64,000 nucleotides of DNA from Orientallactaga sibirica (GCA_036365145.1 JAEOAD010000035.1:3529001-3593000); one strand, 5' to 3'. Numbered from the stretch's first letter, positions 44,731 through 57,269 are shown. The notes: a model not told the origin generated them from the sequence alone. Translations and numbers: made by a program.

Positions 44731-46683
44731 AAAAGAGCATCAGACAATGGAGATTTGCCTGATTTAGAGTTAAAATAATCAATATGTTTTCAGGCTTAAG
44801 ATCCTAAGATCATGGAAGAATCTCAAACATATCCCCAACAAGCAGGCTACAGCTCCATGCAACGACAGACTGAAAAGGTACATTAAATATAATGTCATGT
44901 ACACGAGGAGAGGAATTATAAACAGGGTTAGAAGTTGGATCTGAAGGCAGATTTGGATGTTGTCACCAACTTGGGATATGATTAGTAAGAGAAATAAAGA
45001 AGATATAGTCATGGTCTAATGATGAGTACTTGAGAGAACACCAAGTAAATTTGTATAATCTTTTCCAATGGGAGAATCACAACCTGAGTCTGTTTATTAA
45101 CATTAAAAATGAATGTATTCACTTATTTTAAGAATACATAATTTACTATCTTCCATTGTCTAATATTCCCACTGAATTATTTCCAAAATCACATATGTAT
45201 ACAGAAATATGTCTATATAACATGTAGAATTTTTAAGATGGAATGGTAAAAGTTAAGTTTTTGCTCATATAGGCCTCAGTGGTCTGTACTAGAATTTGCA
45301 TTTTTGTGTATGTAACAGAATACCACAGTACATTTTAATGAGTATATAGATTCTCAAAATGCTAATATTAAAGTAGACCCTGAGCTATATCGGTTGATTT
45401 TTTTTTCTCTATACATCAGTCACTAAATAATTCTACATGAGGCATTCTGAAGTTTGATATCATATTCACTGTGCACAAAATTGTGGACAACAACACTAAC
45501 TTGAATAGATTTTATCCATGTCTAGGTAAGATGTTAATAAATTTATTCCAAGAACCAAAATACCATCAACTTTAATGGACTCTGAAACTAATAAAACTGT
45601 TCTCCAAAACTGGTTGTGATGTTGCTGCCACAATAATAACAAAGATCCGACCAGCCTGCCCTAAACCTGCACGAGGCTTGGCGTGAACTCCCAGAGACCA
45701 CGGTCCTGAAGCTCGCCCTGTTCTTCCCCACTTCCATCCAGGGCCTGAAGCACGAGGTCTGTGTTCAAGTCACCAGTCTGCATGATCTCATTCAACAGAT
45801 TAAAAGTCTTACTAAATCTATTATGTATGACTTGATTCACCGTTTGCCTAAATACGTTTTCCATGATGTTTAATTAGAATAACAAGAAGTAAGACGAAAA
45901 TGAAAAAGGAGAAAGATAATCTGTTATACCTTTTTTGCTTAGTGAACCCATGCGAATTGTTAGTAATTACTTTTCATACTCTTTCCTAAGTGCTCAGTTC
46001 CTTAGGCATTGAAAGATTTTTCTAGAATACATGATTACCTGAGTGGGTAATCTCTTGATGCCTAGTCTGCTTGACTCACTTTCTCAAAGGACACCTAGAG
46101 CAATTCAGAAAGTTAAACCTTTGAGCTCTTTCTGTGCTTTTACTTTTATTCTAGACAGGAGTCACAAGTAACCCAGAGTAGCAAGGAAGGTAATCTTACA
46201 TCCTATCCTGTCTTTAAAATAGTAAAATTTTAAAAACATAAAATGACATATCTGAGCAAAGGTAGGGAATTTAGGTAAGACAAATGAAAAAATTAACACT
46301 GAAGCATCTTACCAGTATTTGACATATGTATGTCCTCCAGCCTTTCTGTGGCAAGCTCTGTATACTGTAGCTGGAAGATTGAGGGTTGGGGGATGAACAA
46401 AGAAAAAGCATGGCCACCAGGTGGCAGCAGCACATAGAGATGGACTCTGAACAAGTTTCCTAGGGATCCCCCTCCAGAGAGTGACAGGGAAACTTCCTAC
46501 GCCAGAAAAGGGAGATGGGAGAAAGGGCTTCCACTCAGCATGATGGGGAGACTGAGAGCCCCCTAGGGCAGCAGCTGCTTAGGGTTTGAGCAGCCCAGAA
46601 TTTGTCTTATATATGACTAGAAGGTATTGGGTGGTTTTAAAATTCTACAAAGCAGCCAGGCTCTAAATAAATCAGAAACGTGG

Positions 46684-46684
<1 letters not shown>

Positions 46685-46749
<65 letters not shown>
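46685..46749. repeat. (TG)n microsatellite
   Basis: About 32 uninterrupted TG units. Confidence 0.97.
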
Positions 46750-46752
<3 letters not shown>

Positions 46753-47065
46753 ATTTAAAGCAAGTGGATGTGTAGGGTTTTGAGTTTGGCTCTAGCAGGC
46801 TTAAGCTAACAGTCCTAAGTAGGCTATGGTACAGAAGCTAAACAACATAGGGACCACCTGTAGCCCGCTTGTAGAACAGTAATTTGAAAAATGAGTTATG
46901 CCAAATATTGCTTCATGGCATAACTTTAAGATCTATGACTCTCTTTCTATGGCCTTATGTCATCATTTTTAACACACCTTGCATTTTTTTAGCACCATCA
47001 TGTATATGTTTCATGGAAAAAATATAAGGACAGTCCACATCTGAAGATATAGTATATAACATATA

Positions 47066-47211
47066 GGACTGGAGATGTAGCTCAGTTGGGTTGGTAGAGT
47101 GCTTGCCTAGCATGCACAAGCCCTGGGTTCAATCCCCAGCACCACTAAACCACTTCATGACACACACCTGTAATTCCAGCACTCAGGAGGTAGAAGCAGG
47201 AAGATCACAGC
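47066..47211 (+). mobile_element. B4-like composite: ID element plus B1-like half
   Basis: The left half is a clean tRNA-derived ID core with A box (gtagctcagttggg) and B box (gggttcaatcc). The right half, from about 47146, is B1-like (cacacacctgtaattccagc). It abuts the L1 start. Confidence 0.85.
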
Positions 47212-47649
47212 AGATTACTCAACACAAACTTTAAAAGTCAGAAGGGCTTGGAATAATGTATCCCAAGATCTTAAAGATAAAAACTGTCAACAAGATTACT
47301 TTATCCTGCAACGCTATCTATCCAAATTGATGGAGAAATAAGGACATTCCACAACAAAAACAGGCTAAAGGAATTTATGACAACTAAACCAGCTCTACAG
47401 AAAATACTTGAAGGAATCCTTCATGCTGAAGAGACAAAATGCACACAGGAGGAAATAGGAAAAAATAAACCATACTCAAATAACAATTAAAACAAGTGAG
47501 TAAAGGCAAAACAGGAAGCACTACAAAACAAGAAGAATGACAAGAATAAATACATACCTTTCAATAATAACTCATAATATCAATGGTCTCAAGGCCCCAA
47601 CCAAAAGACACAGGCTTGCAGACTGGATTAGAAGGCAGGATCCCGCCAT

Positions 47650-48147
47650 TTGTTGCCTACAGGAAACTCTCTCTCAATAAAAGATGGACACTGTCTTACG
47701 GTGAAAGGATGGAAAACAGTGTTTCAAGCAAATGGGCCTAGGAAACAAGCAGGGGTTGCTATCCTAGTATCTGACAGGATAGACTTCAAACCAACATTAG
47801 TGAGGAAAGATAAAGAAGGTCACTTTATACTGATTAAAGGAACACTCCAACTGGAGGACATTACAATTCTAAACTTATATGCACCTAACACTGGGGCTCC
47901 CAATTTCATCAAACAAACACTATTAGACTTAAGGTCACAGATAACACCAAACACAATTGTAGTGGGTGACTTCAATACCCCCCTCTCATCAATTGACAGT
48001 TCATCCTGGCAAAAAATAAACAGAGACATATGGATTAAAAGATGTCGTGGAACAAATGGACCTAACAGATATCTACAGAACATTCCATCCAAATGCTGCA
48101 GAATATGCATTTTTCTCAGCAGCACAGGGAACATTCTCCAAAATTGA
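47650..48147 (+). pseudogene. L1 ORF2 endonuclease fragment
   Basis: This open stretch encodes much of the apurinic-endonuclease-like domain: GVAILVSDRIDFKPT, then LNLYAPNTGAP and VVGDFNTPLSS. The conserved GDFN is present. A frameshift before the SDH motif ends it. A remnant, not a host gene. Confidence 0.88.
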
Positions 48148-49989
48148 GCATATATTAAGACACAAAGCAAATCTTAACAAATACAGGAAAATTGAACTAA
48201 TACCTTGTACTCTATTTACCACAATGGGATTAAACTACAAATCAGCAACAAGAAAAACTACAGAGCATACACAAATGCATGGAGACTAAACAGTACACTA
48301 TTGAATGATGAATGGGTCATTGAAGAAATCAAAAAGGAAATCAATAAATTCATAGAATCAAATGATGATGGGAATACAACATAACGAAAACCTTTGGGAC
48401 ACAATGAAGGCAGTCTTAAGAGAAAAATTGTATTAAGAAATTAGAGGTTCACAAGCAAACAATTTCATGCTCCACCTTAAGGCCTTGGAAAAAGAAGAAC
48501 AAGGCAAACCAAAAATCAGTAGACAGGAAGAAATAATAAAGATTAGGGCAGAAATTAATGAAATAGAACCTCCCCAAAAGAATCAATGAAACAAAGAGTT
48601 GGTTCTTTGAAAGGATAAACAAGATTGACAAACCCTTAGCAAACCTGACCAGAAGAAAAAGAGAAGAGACAAGAATTAATAAAATTAAAGATGAAAAAGG
48701 CACCATTACAACAGATACCAAAGAAATTCAGAAAATCATATAGACATACTTTAAGAATATATATGCCTATAAATTTGAAAATCTGAATGAAACAGATGAT
48801 TTCCTTGGTTTATATGACCTACCAAAATTAAATCAAGATGAGAAAAACCATTTAAATAGACCTATGACAAGTATGGAGATCCAATCAGTTATAAAAAGTC
48901 TCCCAACCTAGAAAAGTCCAGGCCCAGATGGATTCACCAGTGAATTTTACCAGACCTTCATGGAAGATCTAACATCACTGCTTCTCAAACTTTTCCATAA
49001 AATAGAAAAGGAAAGCATTCTACAGAACTCCTTCTATGAAGCCAGCATCACCCTGATTACCAAAACGAGACAAAGACAGAACAAAAAAAGAAAATTACAG
49101 ACCAATTTCCCTCATGAACATAGATGGAAAAATTCTAAACAAAATGTTGGCAAACAGAACACAAGAATATATCAGAAAGATTATTCACCCTGACCAAGTA
49201 GACTTTATCCCAGAGATGCAGGGATGGTTCAACATACACAAATCAATAAATGTAATACACCATATAAATGGTCTACCAAGGACAAAAATCACATGATCAT
49301 CTCAATAGATGCAGAAAAGGCATTCTACAAAATCCATATCCCTTCATGATAAAAGTATTATAGAAACTGAGACTAGAAAGGACATATCTCAACATAATAA
49401 AAGCTATCTATGATAAACCTACAGCCAACATAATACTAAATGGAGAAAAACTTGAGGCTTTTCCACTAAATTCAGGAACAAGACAAGGGTGTCCACTGTC
49501 CCCACTTCTATTTAATATAGTACTAGAAGTCTTAGCTATTGCAATATGGCAAGAGATACTCATAAAAGGGATACAAATTGGAAAGGAAGAGATCAAATTA
49601 TCATTGTTTGCAAATGATATGATTCTATGTATAAAAGGACCCTAAAGACTCTATCAGCGAACTGTTAGAGCTGATAAACACTTTTAGCAACATAGCAGGA
49701 TACAAAATAAACACACAGAAATCACTAGCTTTCCTATATACTAACAACAACCATGTGGAGGATGAAATCAGGGAATCTCTCCCATTCACAACTGCCTCAA
49801 AAAAAAAAAAAAAAGTACCTTGGAATAAACTTAACCAAAGAAGTGAAGGATCTCTACAATGAGCACTTTAAAACATGCAAGCAAGAAATTGCAGAAGACA
49901 CAAGGAAATGGAAAGACATCCCATGTTCCTGGATTGGAAGAATCAATATTGTGAAAATGTCAATCTTACCAAAAGCAATCTACACATTT

Positions 49990-50135
49990 TTTTTTCTTTC
50001 AAGTTAGAGTCTCACACTAGGCCAGGCTGACCTGGAATTACTATGTAGTCTAAGGCTGGCCTTGAACTTATGGTGATCCTCCTACCTCTGCCTCCCCGGT
50101 GATGGGATTAAAGGTGTGTGCCACCACACCCGGTG
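49990..50135 (-). mobile_element. B1-like SINE inserted in L1 ORF2
   Basis: Antisense B1 with T-run start, flanked by a 14-bp duplication: caatctacacattt (49976-49989) and caatctgcacattt (50139-50152). The L1 sequence resumes exactly after it. Confidence 0.95.
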
Positions 50136-50987
50136 ACACAATCTGCACATTTAATGCAATCCCCATTAAAATTCCAATGACATTCTTCACAGAAATAGAA
50201 AAATAATCCTAAAATTCATTTGGAAGCACAAAAAAAACCTTGAATAGCCAAAACAATTTTGAGCAACAAAAATCAGGTTGGTAGTATCACCATACCTAAT
50301 TTTAAGCTATCTTACAAAGCCATAGTAACAAAAACAGCATGGTACTGGCACAAAGACAGACATGTAGATCAATGGAACAGAATATAGGATCCAGATGTTA
50401 ATCAGGCAGCTACAGCCATCTGATTTTTGACAAAAATGCAAATAATATTCATTGGAGAAAAGATAGCCTCTTCAACAAGTGGTGCTGGGAAAACTGGATA
50501 TCTATATGTAGAAGGATGAAAATAGATCCTTTTTCTTTCTCCATGCACAAGAATCAAGACCAAGTGGATCAGAGACCTTAATATCTTAATACCTTAATGA
50601 AACTGCTAGAGAAAAAGGTAGGAAAAACCCTTCAACATATTGGCATAGGCAATGACTTTCTGAATATAATCCCAATTGCACAAGAAATAAAACCACTAAT
50701 CAACCACTGGGATCTCATGAAATACAAAGTTTTTGTATAGCAAAGGACACTGTGAATAGAACAAAGAGACACATAGAGAATGGGAGAAAATCTCTGCCAG
50801 CTATACATCTGACAGAGGATTAATATCCAGAATATACAAAGAATTCAAAAAACAGAACAGTATGAAACCAAACAACACAAATTAAAAGATGGACTATGGA
50901 ACTAAATAGAGAGTTCTCAGAATAAGAAATACAGAGGGCCTATAAACATCTAAAAAAAAGTGTTCTACGTCCTTAGCAATCAGGAAA

Positions 50988-51320
50988 ATGCAAATTAAAA
51001 CTACTTTGAGATTCCTTCTCACTCCTGTCAGAATGGCTACCATCAAGAAAACAAATGACAATAGGTGTTGGCGTGGATGCGGAAAAAGAGGAACACTTCT
51101 ACACTGTTGGTGGGACTGTAATCTGGTCCAGCCATTGTGGAAATCAGTGTGGAGGTTCTTGAGACAGCTAAAAATAAATTTACCATATGATCCAGCTATA
51201 GCACTCCTAGGCATATATCCTAATGACTCTTCTCACTACCCTAGAGATACTTACACAACCATGTTTATTGCTGCTCTATTCACAATAGCTAGGAAATGGA
51301 AGCAGCCTAGATGTCCCTAG
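50988..51320 (+). pseudogene. L1 ORF2 C-terminal fragment
   Basis: Encodes the C-terminal Cys-rich part ([19 protein letters not shown]) and [12 protein letters not shown], matching the antisense L1 closely. It stops early compared with that copy because of a small duplication or frameshift near 51318. Confidence 0.88.
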
Positions 51321-52898
51321 CTAGATGTCCCTCCACAGATGAATGGATAATAATGATGTGGTGCATTTACACAATGGAGTTCTATTCAATGGTAAAGAAA
51401 AATGAAAGTATAAATTTGTAGGGAAATAGATGGATCTGGAAAGGATTATACTAAGTGAGGTAACCCAGGCTCAGAAAGCCAAATGTCGCATGTTCTGTCT
51501 CATATGTGGATCCTAGCTACAAATATTTATACTTGTGTGTGAGCTGGAACCAAAAATCGGTACCAGAAAGAAACCAGTAAGCTGGTAAAAGGCTATAAGG
51601 GAGGGAGGAGAGGGAAGGACTTAAGGGGATGGTATTGTGTATATGTAAGTAGAAGAACAGATTACAGAGAGGGGAAAGGCCTAAGCAAGGCTAGGGGAAG
51701 AGACTGTGTAAAAAAAGAAGGGGAGGGTCAATCAAAATTTAAGATATTCTGAATATGACATATGAAAACCTACTTTTTTGAATAATGGCATATCCAAAAG
51801 CCATAGATTGTTACTAGAAAATTTTCAGTGCCTGGGATGGGATACCTTCCAGTGAGTTGTTGGCCAGGGAGTTCCATGTTGGCACCAAAGCATTACAGGC
51901 TATTGCCAAAGCCCTTGGTTTTCCTTGAGAAACAGATAGTAAGACCCTATTGCTAAAGACTTCACTTGCCTGAGTGGCAAGGTCACTGAGAAATCAAGCT
52001 AGTGCTGAGCAGAAAACCTTCTCCCTGTAGACCAGCCAACTAAAAGCTGGAAAAAGCTGCACTGCATGCAGCCGTATGTGAGACAGAAATCATCAGTGGT
52101 GAAAACAGTGGACACTGGAAGCCTCAAGTTTGGCCAGACAGGCTAAATGACCAAATGAGTGCAATAGTGGCATGACTGCTCTGGGGGAAACCAACTGTTC
52201 TCTAATTGGACTGAAGGCCTGCTCTATGGGAGGGAATACATGCCTGGTTCTGAAAAACCTAATCAAAGGCCTATGGCAGGATAGGTCATGAGCCTTAGGG
52301 GTAAAAAGCCTGCTCTTGTCTGGCTAAATGTATATATTATTTCCACCACACTGCCCTGATACTACACTTAATACTACACTTAATGTTCATATTCATGTAT
52401 TAATGCTCTCTCACTTCTGGTTAGAGAAGTTTCTCTTTTCAGATGGCAATGACCACTGGGATGACCTAAAAGGCAACATAGTGCTGAGAAGAAGGGACGG
52501 AGGAGTGTCCAGCACTGGAACATCTCTATCACACCCTCCAAGGCTCAGGGTCCATTGCAGTGGAAAGAATGTAAGAGCCAAAGGAAGGATACCCCTCCTT
52601 ACAATGCAACTGTCCAAACAGAAATTGGCCTCGATAACCATGACCTCACAGTGCCTAGCAATACCTTCACAAGACCCTCATAATAGGAGAAAAAGATGAT
52701 GACATCAAATTAAAAGCAAGACTAATGATGGAGTTGTGAAGGGGAAAGGGGAAGTGGAGGGAAATATCATGGTTTATTGTCTGTAAGAATAGAAGTTGTC
52801 AATAAAAATAAATAAAATAATTAAAAAAAATTTTTTAACTCCTTGAAAACTACTTGAATAATTTCATGATACTCTGTTTGATAAGAGATAGCTTTTTG

Positions 52899-53127
52899 AA
52901 GGCTGGAGAGATGGCTTGGCAGTTATGGCACCTGCCTGCCGAGCCTAAGAACTCAGGTCCCAATCTCCAGTTCCCACGTTTAGCCAGACGCAAAAAGTGA
53001 TGCAAGGGCCCAATGCTGCGCTTGCCCACGAGGGGCGTACTCATCTGGAGTTCGTTCATAGTGGCCGAGAGGCTGCTGGTGCGCCCATTCCCTCTCTCTC
53101 TCTCTCAAATAAAAAAAAAAAAAAGAA
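52899..53127 (+). mobile_element. tRNA-derived SINE with target-site duplication
   Basis: Head ggctggagagatggcttggc, body tagccagacgcaaaaagtga. Duplication aagagatagctt lies at 52883-52894 and 53128-53139. Confidence 0.92.
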
Positions 53128-53390
53128 AAGAGATAGCTTGTTGACTTGACGCCCTATCTGAGAACTTTTAGATTATTTCCCAGGCTTTGTTATCATAGCT
53201 TTGTCATGTATGTCCCTGTAACTAGATCTACATACATACAGCCAGACTTGTCCCTCAGGTACTATCCTTCAACACTTGTGACTGTGAAGCTTTGAGTTTT
53301 TATTTCTTGTTAACTATACTTTGATCCTGTCACAAGGCCTGGCAATCATTTCCTTTGAGAGAAAAGACTGCAACAAAAATACAGTTGAAG

Positions 53391-53598
53391 GCTGGGGAAC
53401 TGGCTTAGCTGAAAAAATGCTTGCCTATAATACCTAATGACCTGAGGTCGATTTCCCAGTACCCACCAATGTAAAACCAGAGACACAGAGATGCATGCAG
53501 CTGCAGTTCGTTTGCAGCAACTGGAGGCCCTTCCACACCCATTCTCTCCCCACCCTCTGTCTCTCTGTGCTTGCAAATAAATAAGTATTTTTTTTAAT
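53391..53598 (+). mobile_element. tRNA-derived SINE, diverged
   Basis: Head gctggggaactggcttagct, body gcagttcgtttgcagcaact and tail gcaaataaataag. Confidence 0.85.
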
Positions 53599-53792
53599 AG
53601 TTGAGAACTTTCTCACCTTTGTCACCAAAGTCACAGGCATGCCAAGAGACTCACTGAGAAGCTCCAGGGCTCCAGGACAGGAGATGGCAAGACACTACTG
53701 AAGTGTGTGGAGATGGGTGGGGGTATTTACTAGAAATCCCTATAGAAAAAGGCTCAGTAGTGACTTCTGGGAAGGCTCAAAACTCATCAAAG

Positions 53793-54027
53793 GGGGCTGG
53801 AGAGATGGCTTAGCAGTTAAGGTGTTTGGCTGCAAAGCCAAAAGATCCTAGTTCCATTCTCCAGAACCCACATAAACCAGATGCACAAGGGGGCGCATGC
53901 ATCTGGAGTGCATATGCAGTGGCTGGAGGCCCTGGTGTGCCCATTCTCTCTTTTCACAACCCACCCCACCCCCGCCTCTTTCTTTTTCTCAAATTAATTA
54001 ATTAATTAATTAATTAATATATTAAAA
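53793..54027 (+). mobile_element. tRNA-derived SINE with perfect target-site duplication
   Basis: Head ggggctggagagatggctta, body atctggagtgcatatgcagt, tail ending in (TTAA)n. Perfect 14-bp duplication aaaactcatcaaag at 53779-53792 and 54028-54041. Confidence 0.95.
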
Positions 54028-54041
54028 AAAACTCATCAAAG

Positions 54042-54310
54042 TATTGGAAGGAAGTGACAGCGGAGTGCCAGCACTAAATGAGACCTCTCTCACACTCTCC
54101 AATGGCTCATGGCCTATAGCAGAAAAGGTAGAGGAAGGAATGTAAGAGTCAAAGGATGGGGAGGGGTGCTTGGGAACAACGTCTTCCAGACACAACGTGG
54201 TCGTAGTAATCATGATGTCACAGCGGCTCTTGCTCCCTGAGCAAGACCTGCATAATGTCAGGCCCAGCAACAGTGACTATGACTGATGCAGGAGGACAGA
54301 AGCACAGGCT
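54042..54310 (+). mobile_element. Probable older L1 3' UTR relic
   Basis: It shares ordered words with the L1 3' UTR at 52441-52690: gagtgccagcact / gtgtccagcact, cacactctccaa / cacaccctccaa, ggaatgtaagagtcaaagga / gaatgtaagagccaaagga, then catgatgtcacag / catgacctcacag. Confidence 0.65.
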
Positions 54311-54539
54311 AACCAGAGAAAGCTGCAGAGACCTGCACCTTCTCCCACATTCCCTATGTCAGTGCCAAATGCTGCTGGCCTCCCAGTGGTATGTAGTGGG
54401 GAAGTGAGTCAAAAGTCTGACCTTTCTTCCAGTCCCCTCTCAGGTCAAATACCCACAATAGCCATGATGCCCTTGGTGTTCCAGAAGTTAGAAAGCTTGG
54501 GTTAAACCCGAGGTAAATGTAATATAAAGTAGAACTTGG

Positions 54540-54790
54540 GACTGGCCCAGCCTGGCTCAGCTAGCTTTTGGCAGATCTCAGTTGTGGGGGCCTCACTGCA
54601 GCCAGACACAGGAAAAAGCTCTCCCTCCCCTTCTCTTTCCTTCCCCCCCCCTCTCCTTCTTTCTCCCTGTCACTCACAAAACTCTCTGTGTCTCTTTCTC
54701 TCTCATTACAGTCTTTGGAAAATAAACGTTACCCTGTCTGTTTGATGGTTTATAGCCAGCAGCTCCATACATACATTTCTTCTTGAGTCT
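54540..54790 (+). repeat. Possible LTR-like element with CT-rich core
   Basis: A CT-rich core precedes cattacagtctttggaaaat followed by aaacgttaccctg, which looks like an LTR polyadenylation end. No partner LTR or duplication was found, and the family was not recognised. Confidence 0.3.
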
Positions 54791-55373
54791 AAATCCATCT
54801 TATAGAAATAAACTTATAATTTTAAACAAGCTATTAATTAAGATAACTTCATGTCTGTGTAGGTTATCTGTCTGCTTCTAAACCTACACCTTTATTACAG
54901 AATAAAAGATTAAAACATAGAGTTTTTATATGTGTACAAATAGAAAAATGTCACAACTATTTCTATGTAAGTGATTTCAAACAGGTAATTTGTCTCAGCC
55001 TCTAAACACAGCTCTTTATTCTGACGATGTACTTTATTATCTCTCTCATATCCTAGCTGCTTGGAAGAGCAGTTTAAAATTCTTAGCAGGGAAGGACGGT
55101 CCCTAGGGTGGTAGTAATGTGAGTTGGTCCCTCAGCATTCTTGTCATCTGTCCAGTATGCCGAAGCAGGAGGTAATAGCACATACCGGGCCCCTGGGGCC
55201 TGAAGCAAACTAAACAAGTTAGTTGAAACTAACCAGGTGCCTACCCAGGATCCCTGGAGGGCAAAGCAGGACTGAAGCACCTGAAGTCTTTCTGCTGCAC
55301 CTGCTGGCCGGCGTATCCCTTTGGGACTGGCTTGTTCTATGACAGACTGCCAGTGTCTGCTCCCCAATCTCCG

Positions 55374-55502
55374 AGCACGCCTTTGATCCCAGCACTCGAG
55401 AGGCAAAGGTAGGAGAATTGCTGCGAGCTCGAGGCCACCCTGAAACTACTTAGTGAGTTCCAGGTTAGCCTGGGCTAGAATGAAACCCTACCTTGAAAAC
55501 CA
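55374..55502 (+). mobile_element. B1-like SINE, 5' truncated
   Basis: Begins inside the left arm: gcacgcctttgatcccagca to gaatgaaaccctaccttg. Confidence 0.88.
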
Positions 55503-55670
55503 TCCCTGCCCCAAAGAGAGAGAGAGAGAGGTGTAGACCCAAAGGTGGTTTTGAATGAACTGTGACCCTCCATATTCATATGTACCAGCCAGAAGCCCCA
55601 GTAGCTTGGAATGTAACTCTATTTAGAGATAAGAACGTTAAAGAAGTTCTTTATAAAGATTAAAGGAGGC

Positions 55671-55764
55671 CAGGGCTGGCGAGATGACTCTATTGGTAAA
55701 GTGCTTGTCTTGCAAGCTTTAGGACCTGAGTTCAGTCCTCAGAACCCATGTTTAAAAATAAAAA

Positions 55765-55813
<49 letters not shown>

Positions 55814-56060
55814 ACCGAGCCCAGTGGTACATACTTGTAGTCTCCGCTCTGCAGAGGCAGAAACAGGTGGATCCTGCAGAGAGACTTCTAGGTCACCAGT
55901 CGTCTTGTTGAGATCCAGGCCAGTGTGAGACCTTGTCTCAATGGGAAGAAAGGAAAGAGGGAAGGAAGGAAAGAAGGGAGGGATGAAAAGAAAGACAGAA
56001 AAAGGTGAATGTCACATGAGGAACAATGTACGAGATTGTTCTCTGGCTTCCACACACACA
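55671..56060 (+). mobile_element. B4-like composite SINE with AAAT expansion
   Basis: A tRNA-type head (agggctggcgagatgactct, gacctgagttcagtcctcag) is followed by an (AAAT)n stretch at 55754-55814. A B1-like part (agcccagtggtacatacttg to gtgtgagaccttgtctcaat) and a cacacaca tail follow. Confidence 0.65.
55754..55814. repeat. (TAAA)n microsatellite
   Basis: About ten or more perfect aaat units after less regular aaaaat units. Confidence 0.95.
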
Positions 56061-56197
56061 CAAACACGATTAAATGAGGGTATAAGGTGAGCCCCTAATC
56101 AATAAGACGGGTGTCTTTATATGAAGACATCACCCAGTCTTTGGATGACTAGGAAGCACTGGCTCTTCTGTATCAAGTCCTGTCGCTGAAGCGGCCG

Positions 56198-56325
56198 TGC
56201 ACAGCGTCGTCCCCAGCACTAGGAAAGCAGAAACAAGACCCTTGCAGCGAACCTGAGGTCAGCCTGGCCTACACAGGGAGTTCCAAACCAACTAAGGCTA
56301 TGTAGTGATGCCCTGTCTCAAATAA
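56198..56325 (+). mobile_element. Degenerate B1-like SINE
   Basis: Right arm clear: cgaacctgaggtcagcctgg, gggagttccaaaccaacta and gatgccctgtctcaaa. Confidence 0.6.
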
Positions 56326-56374
56326 ATCCATAACCCCTGCTCCCTTGGTGCCTTCCAGAAGGGCTCACAGGCTC

Positions 56375-56695
56375 AAGATAGCCAAGCCAATATGTCAGAA
56401 CAGCATAAACTGGATGGCTTATCAGCAACAGAATTTTATTTCTTATGGCTCTGGAAGCCGGCAAGTCCAAGATCAAATTCCTGAAAGATTGATGTCTTGC
56501 TGTATCCTCACATGGCACAAGGGGGAAGGAGTACATCTTGGGATTTTTTTATATATAAGGACACCCATCCCAGTGATGAAGCCTCTAGCCTATGGCCTTC
56601 GGAAAGTGTCCTTGCAAAGGCCCCACTGCCTAAAGTCATCACCCATCTGGAAATAGATTTTAACATATTAATCTGGGACAGGGCAATCAGACCAC
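56375..56695 (-). mobile_element. MaLR-type LTR relic, antisense
   Basis: The plus strand shows the reverse of an MLT1/MST-type LTR: acagaattttatttcttatg, gctctggaagccggcaagtc, tcctcacatggcacaagg and ataaggacacccatccc, then gatggcaatt-type end words. It has no coding content. A 174-codon minus-strand open frame overlapping it is fortuitous. Confidence 0.7.
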
Positions 56696-57269
56696 AGCTG
56701 TGGAGGAAACACGGGGCTCTTGGGGACAAAGCAAAGGCCAGACTGTTAGAGATTAGAAAGCCCACACTAGATGCAGTGAATGTCCCCAGAGAGAGCTCCT
56801 CAAGAACAGGAAAGTGACACCTTCGATTCGTGCGGGCCCTCAAGGCGAGACTGCATCGTGTGCAGTGCAGGTGTGGAACACTTTCTGCACTTACTATTCT
56901 TTTGTCTGTAGAAGGGTAAAAAAGCCATTTCACAAGCTTGGGACACTGAGAAGCACTAGGCGAGGGAAAAGAGCACAAATAGATATATATGTTTTCCCAT
57001 CCCTTAGCCAATACCGTATCCAACAGGTACACTTCCAGCCCTGGCTGAGAGACGAGACTTGTTTAAATCAAGCGCAGGGTCCTGGTGTCATTTGGATCAA
57101 ACATTATGAAGGGTCAGATGATAGGGAGTGAGTCTACGGTTACAATTTTAGATTTGTTATTCCTTACACAGTGTGTGTGGCAAATCTACATACTCCCTTA
57201 GTTTCTGCATCAAGTGAGGAAGGCACTCTGTGCAGAAGAGCATGTAAAGAATAACATGTTAAAAAGCAA

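Larger units (their letters stand above)
47212..52830 (+). mobile_element. LINE-1, long, sense, non-functional
   Basis: It starts in the ORF1 3' end (cagattactcaacacaaact, caagattactttatcctgca) and runs through ORF2 from about 47550, then a 3' UTR of about 1.3 kb and an A-rich end near 52830. ORF2 has many stops and frameshifts. The RT motif reads FANDM rather than FADDM near 49606-49620, which loses a catalytic Asp. It is interrupted by a B1 at 49990-50135. It is closely related to the antisense L1 at 28412-33092. Confidence 0.95.

Noticed and set aside
56508..57032. 174-codon minus-strand frame
   Set aside because: It overlaps a MaLR LTR relic and unique DNA, with no recognisable domain.
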